Source of the DNA: CAYJAD01 sp964371505
GTDB taxonomy: Bacteria > Desulfobacterota > Desulfovibrionia > Desulfovibrionales > Desulfovibrionaceae
Length of the DNA stretch: 12,485 bases
Assembly: GCA_964371505.1 (NCBI GenBank)
Contig: CAYJNG010000072.1
Span: 1 to 12,485, forward strand
Direction: 5' to 3'
Each line of letters begins with the position of its first letter. Positions within the stretch are counted from its first letter, which is position 1. Positions 7,031-12,485 of this stretch are shown piece by piece. Under the pieces are notes generated by a model. That model was not told the DNA's origin. It saw nothing but the letters and a program-made list of their open reading frames with translations, and searched no databases. The position numbers and the translations under genes were made by a program.

Positions 7031-7306
7031 TCTACACCTAAGGGGACTTTTACATAAGCTTCCTGCGGAAATACTTTCCTAAGGCAAGTATGTGGCTTAG
7101 ACTATTACCTGTCCCCGATGCGTGCTGCCTACTGCTGCACGCCCATGACCACGGCTCCTAAAAGAGTGGGTGCCCGTCTTTATACTACTTTACAGTGGCT
7201 GTGTATGCATCTGGGGTGACCAAAGTTTTTCCAGACCGGCCTGGAGGTCGTCATCCCCCAGGCCTCCCGTCTTTGGTCTGCCACAGCCTATATAAAAGAT
7301 GGTCTA
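7031..7306. ncRNA. Gene-free, GC-rich, highly self-complementary gap; candidate structured RNA of unknown class
   Basis: No credible open frame lies here. Base composition is richer in G and C than the other intergenic regions of the window, especially 7105-7285. Nested complementary segments are visible: GGCTGTG/CACAGCC (7197-7203, 7282-7288) encloses GACCAAAG/CTTTGGTC (7218-7225, 7271-7278), which encloses GGCCTGG/CCAGGCC (7238-7244, 7258-7264). To the left, GGGGAC/GTCCCC (7042-7047, 7111-7116) encloses TAAGC/GCTTA and two small hairpins (7060-7070 and 7071-7091), and GCGTGC/GCACGC (7120-7125, 7137-7142) forms another. CCCCGATGC (7113-7121) can instead pair with 7207-7216, so alternative folds exist. 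No T-run follows the large rod on either strand, so it is not a simple terminator. I find no tmRNA, RNase P, SRP or 6S landmarks. The strand is undecided. Confidence 0.4.
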
Positions 7307-8197
7307 TTAGCCGCCAATGAGCTGCTGTGCCATCTTTGGCAGTGAATTAGCTTGCGATAACATGGCTACCGCACTCTGGGTAAGAATCTGGTTCTTTACA
7401 AACGTTGTCATTTCTGTGGCAACGTCTACGTCCGAGATTCTGGATTCAGCGGCTTGTAAGTTTTCCGCTTGAATATTTACGTTACTAATGGTTGCTTCTA
7501 GACGGTTCTGGATGGCACCAAGGTGTGCGCGAATCTTATCCTTAGAGATAATAGCTTCATTGAGCGCCACAAGAGATGCCTGAGCTTGTGCTTGTGTAGA
7601 GATACTGTAGCCAGCATCGTCTGGAGTACTTTGATTACCAACACCTAGGGCAGAAGCTGTGGAGTCACCAATGCGAATGTAGTAGTAGTCCTCAGCGCTG
7701 TCGTTGGCAGTACCAAAGTGTACCTTCATGGCGCCAGTGGACTTAAGTCCGTTACCATTGTGTGTTCCAGAAAGTGTACCGTCGAGCAATTTAATGCCGT
7801 TAAAATCTGTTGCGTTGGCAATACGGGTAATTTCCGATGCTAAAGACTGGTATTCTGACTCAATCATCAAACGTTGTGTGGAGTCATAAGTACCGGTGGC
7901 TGCTTGTTCAGCAAGCTCTTTCATACGAATGAGCTGTTCGTCGATGGTTTGCAAAGCGCCATCAGCAGTCTGAATCATTGAGATGGCGTCATTGGCATTA
8001 CGTGCGCCTTGATTTAAAGTAGCAATGTCTGCACGCTGCAATTCGCGGATTGCAAGACCGGCTGCATCATCAGCAGCGGAGTTGATACGAAGACCGGACG
8101 AGAGTCTTTCAGTTGATTGGGCAAGGTTACCATAGTGAATGTTCAAATTCCTGGCGGTATTCATCGCCATCAAGTTATTATTAACGACCAAAGACAT
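7307..8197 (-). CDS. fliC: Flagellin (flagellar filament protein)
   Basis: Structural subunit of the flagellar filament, exported through the flagellar type III apparatus and polymerised outside the cell. At 296 residues it is a short flagellin: conserved D0/D1 helices at both ends with a reduced central part (about 140-215). Landmarks are SLVVNNNLMAMNTARNLN (2-19), RLSSGLRINSAADDAAGLAI (31-50), LNQGARNANDAISMIQTADG (61-80), RIANATDFNGIKLLDG (from 125) and the C-terminal SRISDVDVATEMTTFVKNQI to QQLIGG. The ATG at 8197 is preceded by AAGGAGGT, 5 nt away; an in-frame upstream start at 8242 would lie inside the sigma-54 promoter and is rejected. The D1 segment LIRMKELAEQ (89-98) keeps the R, E and L positions that TLR5 recognises in enteric flagellin. 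The gene is expressed alone from its own promoter and reads toward rnc. The symbol follows common use; Desulfovibrionales often have several flagellin copies. Confidence 0.95.
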   Translation of the reverse strand: MSLVVNNNLMAMNTARNLNIHYGNLAQSTERLSSGLRINSAADDAAGLAIRELQRADIATLNQGARNANDAISMIQTADGALQTIDEQLIRMKELAEQAATGTYDSTQRLMIESEYQSLASEITRIANATDFNGIKLLDGTLSGTHNGNGLKSTGAMKVHFGTANDSAEDYYYIRIGDSTASALGVGNQSTPDDAGYSISTQAQAQASLVALNEAIISKDKIRAHLGAIQNRLEATISNVNIQAENLQAAESRISDVDVATEMTTFVKNQILTQSAVAMLSQANSLPKMAQQLIGG

Positions 8198-8202
8198 AAT
8201 GT

Positions 8203-8210
8203 ACCTCCTT
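8203..8210 (-). promoter_or_regulatory. Strong Shine-Dalgarno of the flagellin gene
   Basis: AAGGAGGT, the full anti-16S complement, on the minus strand 5 nt before ATG 8197. It fixes the start and fits high expression. Confidence 0.8.
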
Positions 8211-8237
8211 GAAAGGTTTAAGCTGTACTTTTCCTGT

Positions 8238-8253
8238 AGCAATCAGCGTGCCA
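8238..8253 (-). promoter_or_regulatory. Sigma-54 (RpoN) promoter of flagellin
   Basis: Minus-strand TGGCACGCTGATTGCT matches the -24/-12 consensus TGGCACG-N4-TTGCW at every fixed position, with exactly 10 nt between the GG and GC elements. Transcription would start near 8227, giving a leader of about 30 nt that ends in the strong ribosome site. Confidence 0.92.
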
Positions 8254-8335
8254 AATTTATTTTATTCTATTATTAAAGTGTTTTACGTTGGAAATTATGG
8301 CAGGTAGGAATTTTTTGTAGGGTGCACTAGAAGCT

Positions 8336-8376
8336 TTTTCCCGCTTAAAAGGGAAGACTTTTCCCGGTGAAAAGGG
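8336..8376 (-). repeat. Two direct repeats, likely activator-binding sites upstream of the sigma-54 promoter
   Basis: TTTTCCCGCTTAAAAGGG (8336-8353) and TTTTCCCGGTGAAAAGGG (8359-8376) differ at three positions and start 23 bp apart, about two helical turns. Each has partial dyad symmetry (TTCCC-N8-GGG). They lie about 110-150 bp upstream of the expected flagellin start site, the usual distance for an RpoN-dependent enhancer-binding protein. The regulator, presumably FlrC/FleQ-like, is inferred and not in this window. Confidence 0.6.
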
Positions 8377-8549
8377 CAGGGGAAGCGTGTTGCCATATGA
8401 TTATGCTTTATTAGTCCTCTCAAAAAAGCCATTTGCAGCGTCAGCCATAAAAAACAAATTGCTTATATATGTTAAGTGCATTGTGCAGCTTGTCTTTTTT
8501 CACTTCCTTGCTACGCACCTTACTTAAACGCATTGTCGACTTTGAGTTT

Positions 8550-8564
8550 TTCAACAGGCTGTTG
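8550..8564. repeat. Palindrome CAACAG-G-CTGTTG, partly repeated in inverted orientation at 6078-6090
   Basis: CAACAGGCTGTTG (8552-8564) is a perfect 6+1+6 inverted repeat. The 13 bases TTCAACAGGCTGT (8550-8562) recur as their reverse complement at 6078-6090. Both copies lie in promoter-bearing intergenic DNA. It could be an operator or a dispersed short repeat. Confidence 0.4.
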
Positions 8565-8670
8565 CAGAAATACTTTTTGTGAGGGCTACTTTAATGGAGT
8601 GTGAAATTGGCGTTGGTTATCTTAAAGCTTGCCAATGGAGGTAAAAATCCTTACAGTCTCCACTTGTTCG

Positions 8671-8731
8671 TGCGCCATACTGTATAAGTATATGTAGCGC
8701 AGGCCCACCTTCAGCACGGTGGTAAAGGTGG
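8671..8731 (+). promoter_or_regulatory. Two tandem hairpins upstream of the RNase E/G gene
   Basis: Hairpin 1 pairs TGCGC/GCGCA (8671-8675, 8697-8701) and, inside, ATACT/AGTAT (8677-8681, 8687-8691) around GTATA. Hairpin 2 pairs CCACCTT/AAGGTGG (8705-8711, 8725-8731). Neither is followed by a T-run. If transcription starts upstream they would form a structured leader; if TATAAG at 8683 is the -10, hairpin 1 is instead a DNA dyad over the promoter. Confidence 0.4.
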
Positions 8732-8759
8732 CTGAAAAATTTCTAGCATAAGGATAATT

Positions 8760-11231
8760 ATGACTGCTGAGCATACTTCTGATATCGAGTCAGGCTCAAA
8801 GCCTGAAAAAAATACACGTCGTTCTGCATCTAAAACCACAGCTCGCACAAAAAAAACTTCTTCTAAAGAGGGTATTCTCGCTGAGAGTGAAACTTCACAA
8901 CAAGTTTCAGCGGAAAAGAAAAAAGCCCCTGTGCGACGGCCGCGTAAAAAAACACCTTCCCCTTCCTTAGATAGCCCACAAGAGAGCTTTTCCGAAGCTT
9001 CTGCGGATGTGGCTTCCGATACTGCAAACGCTACTTTTACCACAGAAGATGTGGTTACTAATAAGGTGGTTAAATCACGCGTTACTCGTGGAAGAAAACC
9101 TTCTACACGCAGTAAAAGCAAAGAAGAAAAAAATACCGCACAAGATTTAAAGGGTGAAGCTGCATCTGTTACAGCATTGCAGCAGCCAGAAGCCGTACAG
9201 GAAATACCTGCAGGTGACAATATAGCCGAAGTGAGTACGCCGCCCAAAAGAGGGCGGGGACGCATTAAAAAAGCTGTTGAGAAGCACGTTGAAAGTGCTG
9301 ATACTGTTGAAAGTACAGACAATATAAGTATAGTTGCTGAACCACAAAGTGCGGGTGTTGAAAGGGAAGTTACTGAAATTCCTGATACGCCTTCTCTTCG
9401 TGAAGAAAGAAAAACACGAAGACCGCGGCGCAGTGCTAAAGCAAAAAATATTGAGCCTATAACAAAAATAACCGCTTCACATATTGTAGATACTGAGCCT
9501 ACCATGGAAGAAGTGGCCTTAGCAGATGAGGCTTTGGAAAATGAGCAGGATGGCGAAAACTCACCTGCAAAAAGTCGTCGTGGTCGCCGCGGCGGACGCG
9601 GGAAACGCGGAAAAAAGCGCGCTTTGTCGAGCATAGAAACCTTGCAGCATGATTTGGATGATGAAGCAGAGGAAGATTTTTCCCTTCAATCTAAAAAAGC
9701 CAGTGTACCTACTAAAGCGGGAACATCCTTAGGCGAAGGTAAACCCGGACGCGCACGCACTCTTCCTGCTAAAAAAGCTGTGGAAACAGTACAGCGTAAA
9801 ATGTTTATCTCTATGGTACAAGGGGAGCAAGTAGAAGTTGCTTTGGTAGAAAATGGTGTTATTCACGAATACTATTTAGAAATGCTGCATCAGGTAAAAA
9901 CAAAAGGCAATATTTACAAAGGTGTTGTGAACAATATTGACGCTAATTTACAAGCAGCTTTTGTAAACTATGGCGCGCATAAGAATGGTTTTTTACAAAT
10001 TGATGAAATTCATCCTGAGTACTATCAATCGCATCATGAAGCCACAAAGGGAAAAAAATTCCCCCCCATTCAAAAAATTATTAAGCCAGGGCAAGAAATT
10101 CTTGTACAAGTGGTAAAAGAACCCACTGGAAACAAAGGGGCTTTTTTAACCACATGGCTTTCTTTGCCGGGGCGCTTCCTTGTACTTACTCCTGGACAAG
10201 AGCAGATTGGCGTATCTAGAAAAGTAGAAAGCGATGAAGAGCGCGTACGCTTACGCGAAATGATGACAGGCATTGAACCTGGTGCTGGTCTTGGTGTTAT
10301 TGTGCGTACTGTGAGCGCAGGTACTTCTAAAACCACATTGAAAAGTGATTTACAGTATTTAAAGCGTGTATGGCGTGATATTCGTAAGCGCGGCGTCAGT
10401 GATGTTGCCCCAATCCTTTTATACAGAGAGTCGGGCTTAGCAGAGCGTGCCATCCGCGATTACCTAACGGACGATGTTACTGAAGTATGGGTAGATAATA
10501 CTGAAATTGCAGAGAGATTGCGCGAAACGGTTTCTTTACTTTTCCCGCGTAAAAAAGAGCTTATTCGCATGCATGCAGATGTGCGGCAAACGCTGTGGGA
10601 GCGCTTTAATATGCATCGCCAGCTGGAGCAAATATACGCTCGTGAAGTGGTGTTGCCCTCAGGTGGGCGCCTTGTTTTTGACCAAACCGAAGCGCTCATG
10701 GCCATTGATATTAACTCCGGCAAAATTTCCGGCAAAGGGAATTTTGAATCCATGGCTTTAAAAACCAATATTGAAGCAGCAGAAGCCATTGCAAGGCATT
10801 TAAAGCTGCGTGATATTGGCGGGCAGGTTGTCATAGATTTCATTGAAATGCGTGATAAAAGCCATGTGCGCGAAGTAGAAAAAACTTTGCGCAATGCCAT
10901 GAAGAACGATAGGGCACGCCATGATGTGGCACGTATTTCCTCCTTTGGCTTACTAGAAATTGTACGTCAACGCACAGGTTCTTCCGCCCTTGCCATTACT
11001 ATGGAGCCGTGTCCGCATTGCCGCGGTACAGGGGTAAGGCGTAATTTGGAATGGCAAGCTTTACAAGCTCTTTGTGAAATGGAAAGAAAAGGGCGCTCTG
11101 CACAGAATGGAAAATATATTTACGAAACGTCTTTCACAGAGCTTGCTTTATATTTGTTAAATAATAAACGTCAAAGAATAAGTGAACTTGAAGAACAATT
11201 ACGCATAAGTATTGAAGTTCGCATTCCATAA
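8760..11231 (+). CDS. Ribonuclease E/G family endoribonuclease with a long basic N-terminal extension
   Basis: Single-strand-specific, 5'-end-sensing endoribonuclease that matures rRNA and tRNA and starts mRNA decay. The protein has 823 residues. Residues 1-340 are a low-complexity, probably disordered region rich in K, R, E, S and T, with basic patches RRPRKK (59-64), RGRKP (110-114), KRGRGRIKK (163-171), RRPRR (220-224) and an arginine-glycine cluster at 273-287. The conserved catalytic half follows: a MFISMVQGEQVEVALVE start (348-364), an S1-like domain (about 380-420), 5'-sensor region, DNase I-like domain with the metal-binding aspartates D650 (AIDINSGK) and D693 (VIDFIEMRDK), and the zinc-link CPHC (C751, C754). 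It ends soon after, so the scaffold-like extension is N-terminal, not C-terminal as in E. coli RNase E. The ATG at 8760 has AAGGA 5 nt upstream. It could be named rne or rng; I leave the symbol empty. Confidence 0.95.
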   Translation: MTAEHTSDIESGSKPEKNTRRSASKTTARTKKTSSKEGILAESETSQQVSAEKKKAPVRRPRKKTPSPSLDSPQESFSEASADVASDTANATFTTEDVVTNKVVKSRVTRGRKPSTRSKSKEEKNTAQDLKGEAASVTALQQPEAVQEIPAGDNIAEVSTPPKRGRGRIKKAVEKHVESADTVESTDNISIVAEPQSAGVEREVTEIPDTPSLREERKTRRPRRSAKAKNIEPITKITASHIVDTEPTMEEVALADEALENEQDGENSPAKSRRGRRGGRGKRGKKRALSSIETLQHDLDDEAEEDFSLQSKKASVPTKAGTSLGEGKPGRARTLPAKKAVETVQRKMFISMVQGEQVEVALVENGVIHEYYLEMLHQVKTKGNIYKGVVNNIDANLQAAFVNYGAHKNGFLQIDEIHPEYYQSHHEATKGKKFPPIQKIIKPGQEILVQVVKEPTGNKGAFLTTWLSLPGRFLVLTPGQEQIGVSRKVESDEERVRLREMMTGIEPGAGLGVIVRTVSAGTSKTTLKSDLQYLKRVWRDIRKRGVSDVAPILLYRESGLAERAIRDYLTDDVTEVWVDNTEIAERLRETVSLLFPRKKELIRMHADVRQTLWERFNMHRQLEQIYAREVVLPSGGRLVFDQTEALMAIDINSGKISGKGNFESMALKTNIEAAEAIARHLKLRDIGGQVVIDFIEMRDKSHVREVEKTLRNAMKNDRARHDVARISSFGLLEIVRQRTGSSALAITMEPCPHCRGTGVRRNLEWQALQALCEMERKGRSAQNGKYIYETSFTELALYLLNNKRQRISELEEQLRISIEVRIP

Positions 11232-11253
11232 TACTAAATAATAATACAATGTG

Positions 11254-11298
11254 ATGCCTTTTTGTGAAAAAAATACTTTTTTACGAAAAGGCATTTTT
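11254..11298 (+). terminator. Strong terminator after the RNase E/G gene, 12 bp before the queH start
   Basis: An 18-bp stem with two G-T wobbles (11254-11271 with 11277-11294), a 5-nt AATAC loop, and a short T-run to 11298. It begins 22 bp after the preceding stop codon. Because queH starts at 11311, no promoter fits between hairpin and gene, so queH depends on readthrough or the hairpin is an attenuator. Confidence 0.85.
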
Positions 11299-11310
11299 CT
11301 ATGGAAAATT

Positions 11311-11937
11311 ATGAAAGAACATATTTTGCTCCATGTGTGCTGTGGCCCTTGTGCCATTGTACCTATTTTACGACTGCAAGACCAAGGGCATGAGGTAACG
11401 GCTTTTTTCATGAACCCCAATATTCATCCTTTAAGTGAATATTTACGCCGTCGAGAGGCCTTGGTAGAGTGCGCGCAAAAATTAGGGGTTACTGTTATTT
11501 TTAGAGATGATCTATGGAACTTGCACACATGGCTGAGCGATGTAGCCGGTAAAAAAGATATGGGTGCTGCGCGCTGTGCCTATTGCTATGAAACGCGCCT
11601 GAACGCAACAGCGCAGAGCGCGCGGGAGAGCATGTTAATTAAAGCACAGCAGGACGAGCAAGGCGGGGTAGATGATTCTGTGCCTATAACTGCATTTAGT
11701 TCATCCTTGCTTTATTCACGTTATCAAGATCATGCACAAATAGTAAATGCAGCGGAAAATGCTGCCGCTTTGCACAATGTGCCCTTTTATTATGAAGATT
11801 TTAGAGATGAATGGCAAAAGGGTATTGATATATCTAAAGAGATGGGCATTTATCGCCAACCCTATTGTGGTTGTATTTACAGTGAAGCAGAGCGCTATGC
11901 CAAAAAAATGCAAAAATTTCTGCGTGCAGGGGCGTAA
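11311..11937 (+). CDS. queH: Epoxyqueuosine reductase QueH
   Basis: Last step of queuosine synthesis: reduction of epoxyqueuosine to queuosine at the wobble base of tRNAs with GUN anticodons. QueH is the iron-sulfur alternative to cobalamin-dependent QueG. The 208 residues show the family's elements: LLHVCCGPCA near the start (C10, C11, C14), FMNPNIHPLSEYLRRREAL, RCAYCYETRL (C89, C92), a FSSSLLYSRYQDH segment, FYYEDFRDEW, and ISKEMGIYRQPYCGCIYSE (C186, C188). All expected cysteines are present. The ATG at 11311 begins the family's N-terminus; the frame continues upstream to 11251, but that part is the terminator hairpin read as codons. The ribosome site is weak (GGA at 11303-11305). A segment around residues 107-126 seems slightly longer than usual, from memory. 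It lies upstream of a tRNA that is a queuosine substrate. Confidence 0.93.
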   Translation: MKEHILLHVCCGPCAIVPILRLQDQGHEVTAFFMNPNIHPLSEYLRRREALVECAQKLGVTVIFRDDLWNLHTWLSDVAGKKDMGAARCAYCYETRLNATAQSARESMLIKAQQDEQGGVDDSVPITAFSSSLLYSRYQDHAQIVNAAENAAALHNVPFYYEDFRDEWQKGIDISKEMGIYRQPYCGCIYSEAERYAKKMQKFLRAGA

Positions 11938-12254
11938 GTGCTCGGTGAAGTAATAAGGAGTTTTATTTTTTTGCTAGAATGTGTTGTAGATGAAAAGTTT
12001 GAAAATATGCCTATGTGTAAATGGAAAAATGGTTTTTGACCGTAATATGTTTAAAATACTAAGTAATAATTTGCATCTTGTGTTTTGTTGCTTTAGCTAA
12101 AACGGAATTCATGTAGCAAAACTGCAAAAATTTACAGTGAGCTTTATACCAAGCGTAAAAATGAGTAGAAAGTAGAAAATTTTTTTTAACAAAAAGCTTG
12201 ACTATGAAGGGTGAATAACATAAAACCTCTCTTGCGCTGAGTGGCGTAACACAC
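11938..12254 (+). other. AT-rich gap between queH and tRNA-Asn
   Basis: No gene is supported. AAGGAG at about 11955 followed by a TTG-initiated frame of roughly two dozen codons has too long a spacing to trust. A T-run at about 11964-11971 follows queH without a hairpin, so no clear queH terminator is seen. The last 57 bases hold the tRNA promoter. Confidence 0.6.
12198..12226 (+). promoter_or_regulatory. Sigma-70 promoter of tRNA-Asn
   Basis: TTGACT (12198-12203, five of six), 17-bp spacer, TAAAAC (12221-12226, four of six). A and T runs at 12178-12195 directly upstream resemble an UP element. Transcription would start near 12233, about 22 nt before the tRNA. Confidence 0.7.
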
Positions 12255-12330
12255 TCCCCGGTGGCTCAATCGGCAGAGCGGGTGACTGTTAATCACTAGG
12301 TTGGCGGTTCAAGTCCGTCCCGGGGAGCCA
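12255..12330 (+). tRNA. tRNA-Asn (anticodon GUU)
   Basis: A complete 76-nt cloverleaf with encoded CCA. The acceptor stem TCCCCGG/CCGGGGA has seven perfect pairs and discriminator G. The D-arm is built on GGCTC...GAGC. The anticodon stem GGTGA/TCACT closes loop CTGTTAA, giving anticodon GTT. The T-arm GGCGG/CCGTC closes TTCAAGT. G34 makes it a queuosine substrate. It is transcribed singly, with its own promoter and terminator. Confidence 0.97.
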
Positions 12331-12338
12331 GTAAGTTC

Positions 12339-12376
12339 AAGCCTTTACGACGAAAGTTGTAAAGGCTTTTTCTTTT
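12339..12376 (+). terminator. Rho-independent terminator of tRNA-Asn
   Basis: A 13-bp stem with one G-T wobble (12339-12351 with 12356-12368), capped by a stable C-GAAA-G tetraloop, followed by TTTCTTTT. It starts 8 nt after the CCA end. Confidence 0.92.
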
Positions 12377-12388
12377 GGTATCGCAATC

Positions 12389-12404
12389 TGTACAGCCCTG
12401 TACA
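12389..12404. repeat. Palindrome TGTACAG-CC-CTGTACA
   Basis: A perfect 7+2+7 inverted repeat just after the tRNA terminator. It may be an operator for a gene beyond the window or part of an element boundary. As RNA it could make a 6-bp hairpin with a GCCC loop before ACTTTTT, a weak second terminator. Confidence 0.4.
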
Positions 12405-12427
12405 ACTTTTTCGGTTCGTCACAAAAT

Positions 12428-12460
12428 GGGTCTTCACCAAAGATAGGGGCAGTAAGACCC
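12428..12460. repeat. Inverted repeat GGGTCTT...AAGACCC near the right edge
   Basis: Seven-base arms at 12428-12434 and 12454-12460 around a 19-bp interior. The downstream sequence is cut off at 12485 and no gene is visible, so the meaning is open. Confidence 0.35.
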
Positions 12461-12485
12461 GGTATGTGTTTTCTATCGGTTAAAA

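Larger units (their letters stand above)
8198..8759. other. Divergent intergenic region between flagellin and the RNase E/G gene
   Basis: No credible gene. The left third serves flagellin: ribosome site, sigma-54 promoter and upstream repeats. The middle (8377-8549) is AT-rich with nothing I can assign. The right part holds a palindrome at 8552-8564 and two hairpins that would lie in the leader of the RNase E/G gene. TATAAG at 8683-8688 is a possible -10 element but has no clear -35 partner, so the promoter of that gene is not settled. Confidence 0.6.

Noticed and set aside
6618..7082. 154-codon frame overlapping rnc in another plus frame
   Set aside because: It overlaps the RNase III catalytic and RNA-binding domains, resembles no family, and has no ribosome site.
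7031..7306. Reading the rnc-flagellin gap as tmRNA, RNase P RNA, SRP RNA or 6S RNA
   Set aside because: On both strands I looked for the GAGGAAAGTCC of RNase P, the 5' start and tRNA-like end of tmRNA, and the GGAAGCAGCC-type SRP loop; none is present. The 6S rod-and-bubble layout is not clearly matched either.
8711..9634. Leftward 307-codon open frame opposite the RNase E/G N-terminus
   Set aside because: It lies antisense to the low-complexity K/R/E/S-rich coding region, whose codon bias removes stops. Its product is S/F/R/L-rich without a recognisable domain, and the plus-strand frame runs directly into the conserved RNase domain.
12036..12064. TTGACC as -35 of a promoter between queH and the tRNA
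   Set aside because: No acceptable -10 at normal spacing and no gene directly downstream; the TTGACT/TAAAAC pair nearer the tRNA is better.
12301..12483. 60-codon frame starting inside tRNA-Asn
   Set aside because: It begins within the tRNA and reads through its terminator, so it is not a plausible gene.

Overview
The window looks like chromosomal DNA from a motile, anaerobic member of the Desulfovibrionales (Desulfovibrio/Lawsonia-like). The best evidence is the flagellin, whose N-terminus (MSLVVNNNLMAMNTARNLN) and D1 region closely resemble Desulfovibrio-type flagellins as I know them. A fused B12-binding-like/radical SAM plus DUF2344 protein and an RNase E/G with a long N-terminal extension fit the same group. 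GC content is moderate by eye, with clearly AT-rich intergenic DNA. The assignment to this order is an inference, and I do not name a species.

Layout, left to right. (1) The 3' part of acs (acetyl-CoA synthetase, +) enters from the left edge and ends at two terminators in tandem. (2) prmA (+, ribosomal protein L11 methyltransferase) converges on a leftward group and shares a bidirectional terminator with it. (3) The leftward group reads from about 6004 down to 2668: a small Sm-like protein, the large radical SAM protein, and an 80-residue protein of unknown function translationally coupled to it. (4) rnc (RNase III, +) starts from a divergent intergenic region. (5) A 276-bp GC-rich, heavily self-complementary gap lies between convergent rnc and flagellin and may encode a structured RNA. 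(6) Flagellin (-) is driven by a textbook sigma-54 promoter with two direct repeats placed where an enhancer-binding activator would sit. (7) The RNase E/G gene (+) has a leader with two hairpins. (8) queH (+, epoxyqueuosine reductase) is separated from it by a strong terminator that almost touches its start codon. (9) tRNA-Asn(GUU) has its own promoter and terminator, and is followed by a short palindromic stretch that may be the edge of another element.

The main theme is RNA metabolism and translation: RNase III, RNase E/G, a radical SAM family known to sit beside RNase G genes, an Sm-like small protein, L11 methylation, queuosine synthesis, and one of the four tRNA species that queuosine modifies. 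Acetate activation and the flagellar filament are the two functions outside this theme. No prophage, CRISPR array, complete insertion sequence or defence system is visible. The items most worth a second look are the candidate structured RNA at 7031-7306, the sigma-54/upstream-repeat arrangement of the flagellin gene, the hairpins upstream of the RNase E/G gene and of queH, and the conserved but poorly understood radical SAM locus with its two small companion proteins.
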